From Firmicutes bacterium UBA3906 (lineage in GTDB: Bacteria; Bacillota; Clostridia; Caldicoprobacterales; DTU083): a stretch of 13,701 bases of DNA. The stretch covers positions 12,675 to 26,375 of the forward strand of contig DGFG01000031.1 in assembly GCA_002391555.1 (NCBI GenBank), written 5' to 3'. The position numbers and the translations under genes were made by a program. Numbering within the stretch: position 1 is the stretch's first letter; every line of letters starts with the position of its first letter. The notes under the pieces are model-generated. The model was not told the DNA's origin, did not search any database, and saw only the letters and a list, made by a program, of their open reading frames with translations. Below, piece by piece: positions 1 to 7,507 of this stretch.

Positions 1-870
1 AAGGCAGTATCAAGGGCAATTAGGCGGGCCAGGGCTGGCCTAAAAGACCCCAACCGCCCCGTGGGTTCCTTTATCTTTTTAGGTCCTACAGGGGTAGGCA
101 AGACTGAGCTATGCAAGGCCCTAGCCGAGGTCCTCTTCGGTGATGAGGATGCTATGATTAGGCTTGATATGTCAGAGTATATGGAGCGGCACACTGTTTC
201 AAGGCTGGTTGGTTCACCTCCAGGCTATGTCGGCTATGATGATGGCGGACAATTATCAGAAAGGGTCAGGAGAAAGCCCTATTCTGTAGTCCTCTTTGAT
301 GAGATTGAAAAGGCCCATCCAGATGTATTTAATATACTTTTGCAGATCTTAGAGGATGGTAGGCTAACTGACTCCAAGGGGCGGACTGTAGACTTTAAAA
401 ACACGGTTATTGTTATGACCTCCAATGTTGGTGCCCATTCTCTACGCAAGCAAAAATCCATAGGCTTTGGCAGCGGAGACAATATGGCAGCCAGTGAATA
501 TCAAAAGATGAAGGATAACATTATGGAGGACCTAAAAAAGACCTTTAGGCCTGAGTTCTTAAATAGGCTAGATGAAACAATTGTGTTCCATAGTCTTGAG
601 GAGGACCACCTAAAGCAAATAGTAAAGATTATGGTAGATAGCGTATCGGCAAGGCTAGAGGAAAAGGATATCTATCTTGAGGTTACCGATGCGGCAAAGG
701 AATTTATGACCAGTGAGGGCTTTGACCCCACATATGGAGCCAGACCCCTAAGGCGGGTCATACAGCGACTACTTGAGGACAACCTATCCGAGGAAATCCT
801 GGCAGGCCGGGTAAAGGTCGGAGACCGGGTCAAGGTAGACGTAAAGGATGGCAAGCTAGTATTTAACTAG
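1..870 (+). CDS. clpC: ATP-dependent Clp protease ATP-binding subunit ClpC, C-terminal part (5' end cut by window)
   Basis: ClpC is an AAA+ unfoldase that feeds proteins to the ClpP peptidase in the cytoplasm. The frame is open from base 1, so the GTG at 61 is an internal valine and not a start. The 289 visible residues cover the second AAA+ module. They show Walker A GPTGVGKT (residues 28-35), the pore loop GYVGY (75-79), Walker B VVLFDE (96-101), sensor 1 TSN (140-142), the arginine finger in FLNRLDE (R189) and sensor 2 GARPLRR (246-252), then a short C-terminal tail ending VFN. The N domain and first AAA module lie to the left of the window. In Bacillus this gene ends the ctsR-mcsA-mcsB-clpC group and is followed by radA, as here. 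ClpB is less likely because of this neighbourhood, but the middle domain that would settle it is not visible. Confidence 0.95.
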   Translation, partial: KAVSRAIRRARAGLKDPNRPVGSFIFLGPTGVGKTELCKALAEVLFGDEDAMIRLDMSEYMERHTVSRLVGSPPGYVGYDDGGQLSERVRRKPYSVVLFDEIEKAHPDVFNILLQILEDGRLTDSKGRTVDFKNTVIVMTSNVGAHSLRKQKSIGFGSGDNMAASEYQKMKDNIMEDLKKTFRPEFLNRLDETIVFHSLEEDHLKQIVKIMVDSVSARLEEKDIYLEVTDAAKEFMTSEGFDPTYGARPLRRVIQRLLEDNLSEEILAGRVKVGDRVKVDVKDGKLVFN

Positions 871-900
871 TATAGGCAAGCTATAATATAGGCTTAATGA

Positions 901-931
901 GGGCCAGAAACAAAAAAGTGTTTTCTGGTCC
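901..931 (+). terminator. Hairpin after clpC, possible weak terminator
   Basis: Bases 901-910 pair with 922-931 (10 bp, one G-U) around an 11-base loop. The downstream run (TTGGTATTTTATA) is a poor U-tract, so termination may be partial and transcription may continue into radA. The rest of the gap up to radA shows no promoter I would defend. Confidence 0.5.
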
Positions 932-1067
932 TTGGTATTTTATAGACTAGAGCCTAGAGGTTTTCAGGTCAGCTTATAGAAATATATGCTTATAGGCCTA
1001 TTTATAAAAGCCGGTTTTTAGCTTTTAACTTAGTCCTATTCAAACAAAATATTACAAGGAGTATCCT

Positions 1068-2432
1068 ATGTCAAAGAAAAAAACAATCTGGGTCTGCCAA
1101 AACTGTGGCAACCAATCATATAAGTGGTCAGGCTTTTGTAGCTCTTGCAATATGTGGAATACTATAGTTGAGGAAGTAGTAAAAAGTGAAACCCCCATCA
1201 GGGGGATTGGGGCCGAGTCTGGCTATACGCCAAAGCCCCTGGCTATTAGCCAGGTTGATTGTTCAAAGACACCTAGGTTTTCAAGTGGATCTGGCGAGCT
1301 AGACCGTGTATTAGGAGGGGGAGTGGTACCAGGCTCTCTAGTATTAGTAGGTGGTAACCCCGGTATCGGAAAGTCCACCCTACTAACCCAGCTAGCTTAC
1401 AATGTAGCTAAAACTAGGGGCAAGGCCCTCTATGTTACTGCAGAGGAGAGTGCTCAGCAGGTACGGCTTAGGGCAGAGCGGCTAGGAGCTATGGACGATT
1501 CCTTCTTAGTGGTAGCTGAGGCAGATATGCAACTACTAGAGGACTATGCAAAAAGCATAAAGCCAGCCCTTGTTATTATTGACTCCATTCAAACCGTATA
1601 TAGGCCTGATATTCCCTCTGCACCTGGTAGTGTAGTGCAAGTTAGAGAGTGTACAGCCCAGCTTTTAAGACTGGCCAAAAATACAGGCATACCAGTATTT
1701 ATAGTTGGCCATGTGACAAAGGAGGGGGCTATTGCAGGTCCTAGGGTCCTAGAGCATATGGTAGATACGGTCCTATACTTTGAAGGTGAGAGGCATACCC
1801 AGTTTAGGGTCCTGCAGGCGGTTAAAAATAGGTTTGGTGCTCTAGAAATAGGGGTCTACGAGATTGGCCAAAGGGGTCTAAAGGATGTACCAAATGCCTC
1901 CAAGCTCTTTTTATCAGAAAGGCCTGTTGGAGCCAGTGGTAGTGTGGTAGTCCCTGTAATTGAGGGGACCAGGCCCGTCCTAGTGGAGGTCCAGGCCCTG
2001 GTTTCCAGCTCAACCTATCAAAATGGCCGCAGGACCACCAATGGAATTGATGTAAACAGGCTCCAGCTTTTAATAGCAGTGCTAGAGAAAAGGGCAGGCC
2101 TGCTTATGGGGACCAACGATGCCTTTGTAAAGATAACTGGAGGTGTCAGGGTTGATGAGCCTGCAGTAGATTTAGGCCTTGCTGTTGCCCTTGCCTCAAG
2201 CTACCGGGACCAGGCAGTTGACCCCTATACCATTATCATAGGAGAGGTTGGACTAGCAGGTGAGGTAAGGTCTGTTACCTATCTTGAGCAGAGGATAAAG
2301 GAGGCCTTAAAGCTAGGCTTTAAAAGGGCTATCGTACCAAGGTCTGCCCTGTCGGTTTATAGGGACAAGGACTTTGTCCTCCTGGGGGTAGAGAGCCTTA
2401 CAGAAGCCCTACAGGCTGCCTTGGCAAACTAA
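1068..2432 (+). CDS. radA: DNA repair protein RadA (Sms)
   Basis: RadA is a RecA-like ATPase that helps process recombination intermediates and drives branch migration. The 454 residues are full length for the family. They carry an N-terminal C4 zinc finger (C10, C13, C24, C27), Walker A GGNPGIGKST (95-104), Walker B LVIIDSIQT (168-176), the RadA-specific KNRFG motif (253-257) and a C-terminal Lon-protease-like domain with the DEPAVDLGLAVALA stretch. The ATG at 1068 is preceded by AAGGAG at 1056-1061. In many Bacillota disA follows directly. Here the next gene is convergent and unrelated. Confidence 0.97.
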   Translation: MSKKKTIWVCQNCGNQSYKWSGFCSSCNMWNTIVEEVVKSETPIRGIGAESGYTPKPLAISQVDCSKTPRFSSGSGELDRVLGGGVVPGSLVLVGGNPGIGKSTLLTQLAYNVAKTRGKALYVTAEESAQQVRLRAERLGAMDDSFLVVAEADMQLLEDYAKSIKPALVIIDSIQTVYRPDIPSAPGSVVQVRECTAQLLRLAKNTGIPVFIVGHVTKEGAIAGPRVLEHMVDTVLYFEGERHTQFRVLQAVKNRFGALEIGVYEIGQRGLKDVPNASKLFLSERPVGASGSVVVPVIEGTRPVLVEVQALVSSSTYQNGRRTTNGIDVNRLQLLIAVLEKRAGLLMGTNDAFVKITGGVRVDEPAVDLGLAVALASSYRDQAVDPYTIIIGEVGLAGEVRSVTYLEQRIKEALKLGFKRAIVPRSALSVYRDKDFVLLGVESLTEALQAALAN

Positions 2433-2486
2433 GCTCTACTAAATGGAACAAGTTAAAAGGGACAAGTATAATTAAAGGCCAATAAA

Positions 2487-2527
2487 AAAAGAGTATCAGG
2501 CTTTTTCTATAGCCCCGATACTCTTTT
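2487..2527. terminator. Bidirectional terminator between radA and the convergent small gene
   Basis: The stem AAAAGAGTATC (2487-2497) pairs with GATACTCTTTT (2517-2527), extended inward by GGCT/AGCC (2499-2502 with 2511-2514) and closed by an 8-base loop. Read on the minus strand it ends in a run of seven Ts, and on the plus strand in TTTT. It therefore serves both converging genes, more strongly the minus-strand one. Confidence 0.8.
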
Positions 2528-2556
2528 GCTTATCTTGTTTTCTATCTAACTCTTTA

Positions 2557-2955
2557 TTACCTTAGACCATAAATGCCTAGGGTCTTCATCTTTGTCTTTT
2601 CCTTTTCTAATATGGTATCTAGCTTTATATCAAGAACACTAGCAAGACTTGCTAAAAAGAACATCTGATTACCCATTTCCTTTTCAATGATATCCTTGCA
2701 TTGGTCGCACAAGGCTCCCCTTAGGTGGGAATCCATGTATTGCTTAAGCTGTGAAAGAGAAACGTCCTTGGGCACATCCTGTTTCTTTGCTTCTATTTCA
2801 ATGCAACCACAGCTGGTAACTGATTTTGCTACTGCCCTGTTAACTCGGGAGGCAGACTCCTGATATTTTGATAATATATCAAGTATACTGCGATGCCTGA
2901 CTAGTTGATAATCAACTAGTTCTTGGAAATCGTCATAGCCCTTATCCTTCATCAT
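2557..2955 (-). CDS. Conserved clostridial small protein, labelled DUF1573 in many genomes, with CGC and CxxC motifs
   Basis: The 132-residue protein is cytoplasmic, mostly helical and without signal peptide or membrane segment. From memory, close relatives are common in Clostridia, often beside radA/disA or carD, under the label 'DUF1573 domain-containing protein'. No function is established that I know of. Four cysteines form two close pairs, C49-G-C51 and C83-x2-C86, which could bind zinc or a metal cluster (inference). The C-terminal helices (about 94-118, GNQMFFLASLASVLDI) resemble the helical style of MazG-like nucleotide pyrophosphohydrolases, but I see no complete metal-binding acidic motif. 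Two ATGs stand in tandem (2955 and 2952), and AAGGGAG on the minus strand (2961-2967) fits either. A strong promoter drives it away from carD. Confidence 0.85.
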   Translation of the reverse strand: MMKDKGYDDFQELVDYQLVRHRSILDILSKYQESASRVNRAVAKSVTSCGCIEIEAKKQDVPKDVSLSQLKQYMDSHLRGALCDQCKDIIEKEMGNQMFFLASLASVLDIKLDTILEKEKTKMKTLGIYGLR

Positions 2956-2994
2956 TACATCTCCCTTAACATTTTAAATATTGACCTTACTTCA

Positions 2995-3023
2995 ATTATG
3001 ATTGATAAATACCCATTTGTCAA
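2995..3023 (-). promoter_or_regulatory. Sigma-A type promoter for the minus-strand small gene
   Basis: On the minus strand TTGACA (3018-3023) is followed by a 17-base spacer and CATAAT (2995-3000), upstream of the gene starting at 2955. The -35 is a perfect consensus and the -10 has one mismatch. Confidence 0.75.
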
Positions 3024-3092
3024 CGGATTATGGGCCTGTTTGAATGGCTGTTTGATGGATAATCAAAATAATAGAAAGAAGCATTTTATTGT

Positions 3093-3122
3093 TTGACAAG
3101 TGACTTGACCATATGTTAGAAT
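3093..3122 (+). promoter_or_regulatory. Possible upstream (distal) promoter of carD
   Basis: TTGACA (3093-3098), an 18-base spacer and TAGAAT (3117-3122) form a good sigma-A type promoter about 35 bases upstream of the main carD promoter. Confidence 0.5.
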
Positions 3123-3132
3123 ATTCGTTTAC

Positions 3133-3161
3133 TTGACCTGAGGCCTCTTTTTTGCTATAAT
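3133..3161 (+). promoter_or_regulatory. Main sigma-A type promoter of carD
   Basis: TTGACC (3133-3138), a 17-base spacer and a perfect TATAAT (3156-3161). Transcription would begin near 3168, giving a short leader with the ribosome binding site AAAAGGAGG at 3174-3182. Confidence 0.8.
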
Positions 3162-3190
3162 AGCTATATTATGAAAAGGAGGCATCGTAT

Positions 3191-3685
3191 ATGTTTGAGA
3201 TAGGTGATAAGGTAGTTTACCCCATGCACGGTGCCGGAATAATCGAGGGAATAGAGGCAAAAGAGATTCTCGGTGAGACTCAACAATATTATGTTTTAAG
3301 GTTTCCTATTGGTGGAATGAAGGTCATGATACCTACTAAGAACGTTGAAAACATTGGGATGAGACAGGTTATATCCGGTGCAGAGTTTGACAAGGTAATG
3401 CAGGTTCTCAGCAATGATGGTCCTACCCTACCAAACAACTGGAATAAAAGATACCGCATGAACCTAGATAAGCTAAAAACAGGTGATATATACGAGGTGG
3501 CAAATGTTGTGCGCGACCTGATGGTTAGAGATAGAGACAAGGGCTTGTCAACAGCTGAAAGGAAAATGCTCAACAATGCCAGACAAATACTAATAAGTGA
3601 GCTAGTCCTATCCTCATCAGCAGGCGAAGAGGAGATTTCAGCTATGGTAGATAGGCTGGCCTTAAATGATGAAAACGACGCATAA
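3191..3685 (+). CDS. carD: CarD/CdnL family RNA-polymerase-binding transcription factor
   Basis: CarD-type proteins bind the RNA polymerase beta subunit through an N-terminal Tudor-like domain. They support the open promoter complex by wedging a tryptophan at the upstream edge of the melted DNA. Residues 1 to about 57 fit that domain (start MFEIGDKVVYPMHGAG), and about 60-160 form the helical DNA-binding part. W84, in the NNWNKRYR segment, lies where Mycobacterium tuberculosis CarD has its wedge residue W85. The length of 164 matches the family. The ATG at 3191 has AAAAGGAGG 8 bases upstream. The gene has its own promoters and a terminator that overlaps its stop codon, so it is probably a single-gene unit. 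Confidence 0.95.
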   Translation: MFEIGDKVVYPMHGAGIIEGIEAKEILGETQQYYVLRFPIGGMKVMIPTKNVENIGMRQVISGAEFDKVMQVLSNDGPTLPNNWNKRYRMNLDKLKTGDIYEVANVVRDLMVRDRDKGLSTAERKMLNNARQILISELVLSSSAGEEEISAMVDRLALNDENDA

Positions 3686-3701
3686 AGCGCCGTTTTTTTT
3701 T
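3672..3701 (+). terminator. Rho-independent terminator overlapping the carD stop codon
   Basis: AACGACGC (3674-3681) pairs with GCGCCGTT (3687-3694), with one A-C mismatch, across the loop ATAAA, followed by an unbroken run of Ts to 3701. The TAA stop (3683-3685) sits in the loop, so the last codons of carD form the left arm. Confidence 0.85.
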
Positions 3702-3710
3702 GTAAACCTA

Positions 3711-3761
3711 TTGTGAACAATTATATCTATCTATATACTCCTTATAAAAATTTGGTATAAT
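3711..3761 (+). promoter_or_regulatory. Promoter region of the PIN/TRAM gene: two candidate sites
   Basis: TTGTGA (3711-3716) with a 17-base spacer and TATACT (3734-3739) makes one promoter. A second site is the extended -10 TGGTATAAT (3753-3761), which lacks a clear -35. Both lie directly before the ribosome binding site at 3777. Confidence 0.6.
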
Positions 3762-3790
3762 GACTATAATATATGCAAGGAGGTGAAGGA

Positions 3791-4891
3791 ATGCTAAAAA
3801 GGTTCTTTAGAGGCGTTTTGACCCTTATGGGGACTGGACTAGGTATAGGGCTAGGTTTTTTGGTAAACTGGTTTCTTGAAAGCTTTGAGCTTGAGCTTAT
3901 TCCTAATGTACAAGAGGCAGCTCTTTTAGTGGCTTTTGCATTAATTTTCGGAATCATATTCTTTTTAATGGCCAATCGAATTATGAAGGTAGTTTCAGCC
4001 TGCTTAAAATGGGTGGAAAGAAAGCTATCAGATGTACCTGCACATGATATCTTTTTTGGATCTTTGGGTCTTGTAATAGGCCTATTTATTGCCTTTCTAA
4101 TCTCAAGCCCCATCCGAGATATGAGGATAAAGCTAGTATCTATTATATTGACCTTAGCCATTTATATGCTTTTTGCTTACCTGGGTATAAATATAGCAGT
4201 AAAAAGGCGGGAGGAGCTAGCTAGTCTATTCCTGTTTAGACGACAGCCCCAAGAAAAGGCTGACAAGAAAGCTGGCAGCAGGATGGCCAAGATACTTGAC
4301 ACAAGCGTTATTATAGATGGTCGGATCTTTGATATATGCAGGACTGGCTTTATCGAGGGCCCCATAATCATACCCTCATTTGTACTAGAGGAGCTAAGAC
4401 ATATAGCCGACTCCTCAGATTCACTAAAGCGCAACCGAGGCAGGCGGGGTCTTGATGTACTAAACCGGATACAAAAGGAACTTGACATAGAGGTTGGTAT
4501 ATACGAGGATACAAGTGATGATAACACTGAGGTTGATGTCAAACTTCTAAAACTAGGTCAAAAGCTAGGCGCCAAGGTAGTAACCAATGATTACAACCTA
4601 AACAAGGTAGCAGAGTTTCAAGGTGTCGCTGTACTTAACATAAATGATTTAGCCAATGCTGTAAAGCCAGTGGTACTGCCAGGCGAAGAAATGCTAGTCC
4701 AGGTTATAAAAGACGGCAAGGAAACAGGGCAGGGGGTTGCCTATCTAGATGACGGGACAATGATAGTAATAGACGGTGGGAAAAAGCATGTGGGACAAAG
4801 CATTGATGTCCTTGTCACTAGTGTTTTGCAGACATCAGCAGGCAGGATGATATTTGCAAAGCCCAAGGATGCAGACAAAATAGTATCATAG
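3791..4891 (+). CDS. Membrane-anchored PIN/TRAM domain protein (YacL-like putative ribonuclease)
   Basis: Four hydrophobic segments (about 8-30, 42-62, 87-106, 114-136) anchor the protein. They are followed by a cytoplasmic PIN nuclease-fold domain (about 167-290) and a TRAM RNA-binding domain (about 296-357). The acidic residues expected for PIN metal binding are present: D170 in LDTS, E200/E201 in VLEEL, D249 and D267 in TNDYN. Bacillus YacL has the same plan and the same neighbourhood before ispD. The family's substrate is not established to my knowledge. I choose the start at 3791 (366 residues), because AAGGAGGTG at 3777-3785 is correctly placed for it. The in-frame ATG at 3773 lies before that site and would have to translate through it. 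Confidence 0.93.
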   Translation: MLKRFFRGVLTLMGTGLGIGLGFLVNWFLESFELELIPNVQEAALLVAFALIFGIIFFLMANRIMKVVSACLKWVERKLSDVPAHDIFFGSLGLVIGLFIAFLISSPIRDMRIKLVSIILTLAIYMLFAYLGINIAVKRREELASLFLFRRQPQEKADKKAGSRMAKILDTSVIIDGRIFDICRTGFIEGPIIIPSFVLEELRHIADSSDSLKRNRGRRGLDVLNRIQKELDIEVGIYEDTSDDNTEVDVKLLKLGQKLGAKVVTNDYNLNKVAEFQGVAVLNINDLANAVKPVVLPGEEMLVQVIKDGKETGQGVAYLDDGTMIVIDGGKKHVGQSIDVLVTSVLQTSAGRMIFAKPKDADKIVS

Positions 4892-4925
4892 AGCAAGCAA
4901 TCATAAAAATTATGCTTATCATAAA

Positions 4926-4955
4926 AAAAGGCTGGATTTATATCTCCAGCCTTTT
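4926..4955 (+). terminator. Terminator after the PIN/TRAM gene
   Basis: A perfect 11-bp stem, AAAAGGCTGGA (4926-4936) with TCCAGCCTTTT (4945-4955), encloses an 8-base loop. The T-run beyond the stem is short, so some read-through into ispD is possible. I see no convincing promoter between here and 5035. Confidence 0.75.
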
Positions 4956-5034
4956 AGTATATAATAAAGACCAAGCCTTTAGTAATTAGACTTATTCAGG
5001 CCTTTATACATTAGCCTAATTAGGGGGTTAATAA

Positions 5035-5736
5035 ATGGAGCATAGGATATATGCCATAATACCAGTGGCCGGTACTGGCAGCCGGATGGGGACTGATATA
5101 TTAAAGCAGTATATGAACTTGGGGGATAGGCCTGTACTAGCCCATACCCTGACAGCCTTTGAAAAGGTGGACTTGGTTGAGGCAATTATTTTAGCCATAG
5201 ACCCTTTAGAAGAGGGCTATATAAAAAAAGAAATTGTAGAAAGATACAATATAAAAAAGCCACTTTACTATGCAACAGGGGGCAGGGACCGGCAGGAGTC
5301 AGTAGCTAATGCCCTATCTCTTATAAAAGATGGGGATCTGGTTCTAATACACGATGGGGTAAGGCCCCTAGTGACCCCTAGTGTAATAGAAAAGACCCTT
5401 CAGATGGCAGACAAGTACCAGGCAGCAGCTACGGGCATGCCTGTAAAGGACACGATTAAAAATATTTCTGAGGATGGCTTTGCCCTATCAACGCCAGATA
5501 GGGATAGGCTTTGGCAGATCCAAACGCCCCAGGCCTTTAGCCTCGACCTTATAAAGCTAGCCCACAAAAGGGCAGCAGAGGATGGCTATAGGGGAACAGA
5601 TGATAGTTCCCTAGTTGAGAGGTTAGGCTACAGGGTAAAGCTAGTGGAGGGTGGTTATTACAACATAAAGATAACCACACCTGAGGATATAGCTTTGGCC
5701 TTACAGCTATTAAGGAATGGGGTTGATAAAAAATGA
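5035..5736 (+). CDS. ispD: 2-C-methyl-D-erythritol 4-phosphate cytidylyltransferase (IspD)
   Basis: IspD joins CTP and methylerythritol phosphate to make CDP-methylerythritol, the third step of the MEP isoprenoid pathway. At 233 residues it is full length. The nucleotide-binding [10 protein letters not shown] loop carries R17, with K24 seven residues on, the spacing of Arg20/Lys27 in the E. coli enzyme. Other family motifs are GGRDRQES (82-89), IHDGVRP with D107, PVKDTIK (136-142), QTPQAF (163-168), TDDSSLVE (188-195) and NIKITTPED with K212. The ATG is preceded by a run of five Gs (5023-5027), a serviceable ribosome binding site. The stop overlaps the ispF start as ATGA, so the two genes are translationally coupled. 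Confidence 0.97.
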   Translation: MEHRIYAIIPVAGTGSRMGTDILKQYMNLGDRPVLAHTLTAFEKVDLVEAIILAIDPLEEGYIKKEIVERYNIKKPLYYATGGRDRQESVANALSLIKDGDLVLIHDGVRPLVTPSVIEKTLQMADKYQAAATGMPVKDTIKNISEDGFALSTPDRDRLWQIQTPQAFSLDLIKLAHKRAAEDGYRGTDDSSLVERLGYRVKLVEGGYYNIKITTPEDIALALQLLRNGVDKK

Positions 5737-6200
5737 GAATAGGCTTTGGATATGATGTACACAGGCTAGTAGAGGGCAGGCCCCTTATCCTTGGAGGTAT
5801 TGAAATAGCTTGGGAAAAGGGACTATTAGGTCATTCTGATGCCGATGTTTTGATCCATGCATTGATGGATGCCATGCTAGGAGCAGCCGGACTAGGAGAT
5901 ATAGGCAGGCATTTTCCTGATACTGATGAAAAGTATAAGGGGATATCTAGCCTTTTGTTACTAGAGGAGGTATTAAAGCTAGTAAAAAGTAAAAACTATA
6001 ATATAGTAAATATTGACGCAACCATAATAGCTCAAAAGCCCAAGCTGATGCCCCATATACCAGAGATGGAGGGGAAAATCGCCTCAAGCCTTGACATAGA
6101 GCCTGGCTCTATCAATATAAAGGCTACAACAAATGAAGGCATAGGCTTTGTCGGTAGAGAGGAAGGCATTGCAGCCATGGTAGTTGTGTTAATAGAATAG
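5733..6200 (+). CDS. ispF: 2-C-methyl-D-erythritol 2,4-cyclodiphosphate synthase (IspF)
   Basis: IspF cyclises the phosphorylated product downstream of IspD to methylerythritol cyclodiphosphate in the MEP pathway. It normally acts as a homotrimer with zinc at the subunit interface. The 155-residue length is typical. The metal ligands D8 and H10 (in YDVHRL) and H42 (in LIHALMD) are present, as are GHSDADV (33-39), [10 protein letters not shown] and the C-terminal [17 protein letters not shown] region that binds CDP. The gene overlaps ispD by 4 bases. The intervening kinase gene ispE is not in this window. Confidence 0.97.
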   Translation: MRIGFGYDVHRLVEGRPLILGGIEIAWEKGLLGHSDADVLIHALMDAMLGAAGLGDIGRHFPDTDEKYKGISSLLLLEEVLKLVKSKNYNIVNIDATIIAQKPKLMPHIPEMEGKIASSLDIEPGSINIKATTNEGIGFVGREEGIAAMVVVLIE

Positions 6201-6228
6201 TTTTCAGACAAAAGGGAGAAGGTCAAAA

Positions 6229-7095
6229 ATGAAAAAATCTCTGCCACTATTGTTAGCATTCCTTATACTAGTAGCCAGCATCTTCTATGCACGGGCGGAC
6301 AGTAGGAACGTAGTCAGTCTAGGGGCCAATCTAGATAAGGACCAGCGCCAGCAAATGCTGGACCTATTTGGAGTTAGGGAGGGTGACGCAGAGATAATTG
6401 AGACCAGCAATAAGGAGGAACGTGAATATCTCCAGGGTCTAGTATCCCAGGATAAAATCGGCAGCAGGGCAATATCTTCTGCCTATGTAGAAATTTTGGA
6501 TGAGGGTGAGGGCATACAGGTAGAAACCCACAATATTAGCTGGGTGACCAAGGAAATGTATGCCAATGCCATGGTAACTGCTGGACTTGAAAATGCCCGC
6601 GTTATAGCAGCTGCACCCTTTAAGGTGTCTGGGACAGCAGCCCTTACTGGTATAATGAAGGCCTTTGAACTAGCAGCAGATCAAGAACTGTCGGAGGAGG
6701 CCAAGGAGACTGCCAATGAGGAGCTAGTTAAGACAGGTGAGCTTGGTGAGGATATTGGCCAGGACAAGGCAGCTGCCCTTATAAAAGCTATCAAGGAACG
6801 TATAGCTAGAGAAGATATCTCCTCTAGCGAGGATATACGGCGGGTGATTATTGAAATTGCAGGAGAGCTTGATATAACTCTAACAGATGACCACCTAAAC
6901 TCTATAGCAAATCTAATGGAAAAAATCAGCAAACTTGACCTCGATGTTGACAAGCTAACGGACCAGCTTGAAAATATCAGTGGTCATCTTGATAATATTA
7001 GAGAAACCATTGAAGAAAACAGGGGTCTAATACAGCAAGTAATAGCAGCTATACAAAGGTTTTTTAAATGGTTGGCTGATTTGCTAAGGGGTTAG
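6229..7095 (+). CDS. Secreted DUF1002 (YpuA-like) protein of unknown function
   Basis: A signal peptide is clear: MKKS, a hydrophobic core (5-20) and an ARA|DS cleavage site after A23. There is no lipobox cysteine, so the mature protein should be released or cell-wall associated. Residues about 25-195 match what I know of DUF1002 (Bacillus YpuA): an early NVVSLGANLDKDQRQQML segment, conserved SSAYVEI, and NISWVTKEMYANAMVTAG leading to APFKVSGTAALTG. Residues about 220-270 form a probable coiled coil with heptad leucines and isoleucines. The tail QRFFKWLADLLRG is amphipathic and could touch a membrane (inference). It starts 28 bases after ispF with GGGAGAAGG upstream, so it probably shares the isp transcript. 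The biological role is unknown. Confidence 0.85.
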   Translation: MKKSLPLLLAFLILVASIFYARADSRNVVSLGANLDKDQRQQMLDLFGVREGDAEIIETSNKEEREYLQGLVSQDKIGSRAISSAYVEILDEGEGIQVETHNISWVTKEMYANAMVTAGLENARVIAAAPFKVSGTAALTGIMKAFELAADQELSEEAKETANEELVKTGELGEDIGQDKAAALIKAIKERIAREDISSSEDIRRVIIEIAGELDITLTDDHLNSIANLMEKISKLDLDVDKLTDQLENISGHLDNIRETIEENRGLIQQVIAAIQRFFKWLADLLRG

Positions 7096-7131
7096 CTAGT
7101 AGAAATTAAACTGGTATGCATTTAAAAGCCT

Positions 7132-7183
7132 AGGTACCGACCACAGTATAGGCCAGGCATTCATTTAACGGTACCTTTTTTCT
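7132..7183 (+). terminator. Terminator closing the ispD-ispF-DUF1002 unit
   Basis: AGGTACCG (7132-7139) pairs perfectly with CGGTACCT (7169-7176), followed by a run of Ts (TTTTTTCTTT). The 29-base loop is long, so the hairpin is less stable than the stem suggests. Confidence 0.65.
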
Positions 7184-7207
7184 TTGCTTAAAATTGGCTT
7201 GTTTACG

Positions 7208-7236
7208 TTGACACTTAGAGATAATCATAATATAAT
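7208..7236 (+). promoter_or_regulatory. Perfect consensus sigma-A promoter for the T-box leader
   Basis: TTGACA (7208-7213), exactly 17 bases, then TATAAT (7231-7236). Both boxes are perfect. The transcript would start near 7243, just before T-box Stem I. Confidence 0.9.
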
Positions 7237-7242
7237 AAATTA

Positions 7243-7507
7243 TAGTTATTTACTAGGAATTGATAAAGGCGATGATTAGGTATAGTAGACATTAAACGGC
7301 TAAAGAGAGGAGCATTCACCGGCTGAAAGATGCTCTAGTTTAGTTTTTTGTTGAATGTGCACCTATGAGCTGCCTATCTGAACTTATAGTAGGATAGGAC
7401 GGAGATACGCACCGTTACAGGCAAATGAGTAGGACATTTATGTCAAAAAGAGTGGAACCGCGGAACCTTCGTCTCTAATTGTTAGAGAGAGGGTTTATTT
7501 TTTTATA
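7243..7507 (+). promoter_or_regulatory. Cysteine-specific T-box riboswitch (tRNA-Cys sensor) controlling cysE-cysS
   Basis: The leader has the landmarks of a T-box. Stem I contains AGTA (7284-7287) facing GAA (7353-7355), the E-loop pair that frames the specifier. It also has an AGAGAG motif and a distal stem GAGCAT/ATGCTC (7310-7315 with 7330-7335). The specifier is TGC (7358-7360), a cysteine codon followed by the usual A. Later stems are ACGG/CCGT (7399-7402 with 7412-7415) and GACAT/ATGTC (7433-7437 with 7440-7444). The T box TGGAACCGCGG is at 7453-7463. The terminator pairs 7464-7478 with 7482-7495, G7471 bulged, followed by a T-run to about 7505. Binding of uncharged tRNA-Cys to the T box should favour the antiterminator and switch the genes on. 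Confidence 0.93.

Noticed and set aside
61..63. GTG as a start codon of a short Clp-like protein
   Set aside because: The frame is open back to base 1 with ClpC-like sequence, and this valine lies just before Walker A inside the domain.
1000..1031. AAAAGC/GCTTTT hairpin before radA as a riboswitch or attenuator
   Set aside because: The stem is six AT-rich pairs with no T-run or conserved motif; too weak to support.
3289..3720. 143-codon minus-strand frame across carD
   Set aside because: It is the complement of a well-supported carD gene; its serine-rich translation is typical of an antisense shadow, and it would begin in the carD terminator T-run.
3773..3790. Upstream ATG as start of the PIN/TRAM protein
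   Set aside because: The added residues MQGGEG are simply the translated ribosome binding site; AAGGAGGTG is correctly placed for the ATG at 3791.
3742..4161. 139-codon minus-strand frame opposite the PIN/TRAM gene
   Set aside because: It is antisense to the membrane-spanning part of a clear gene, with no family resemblance and no ribosome binding site.
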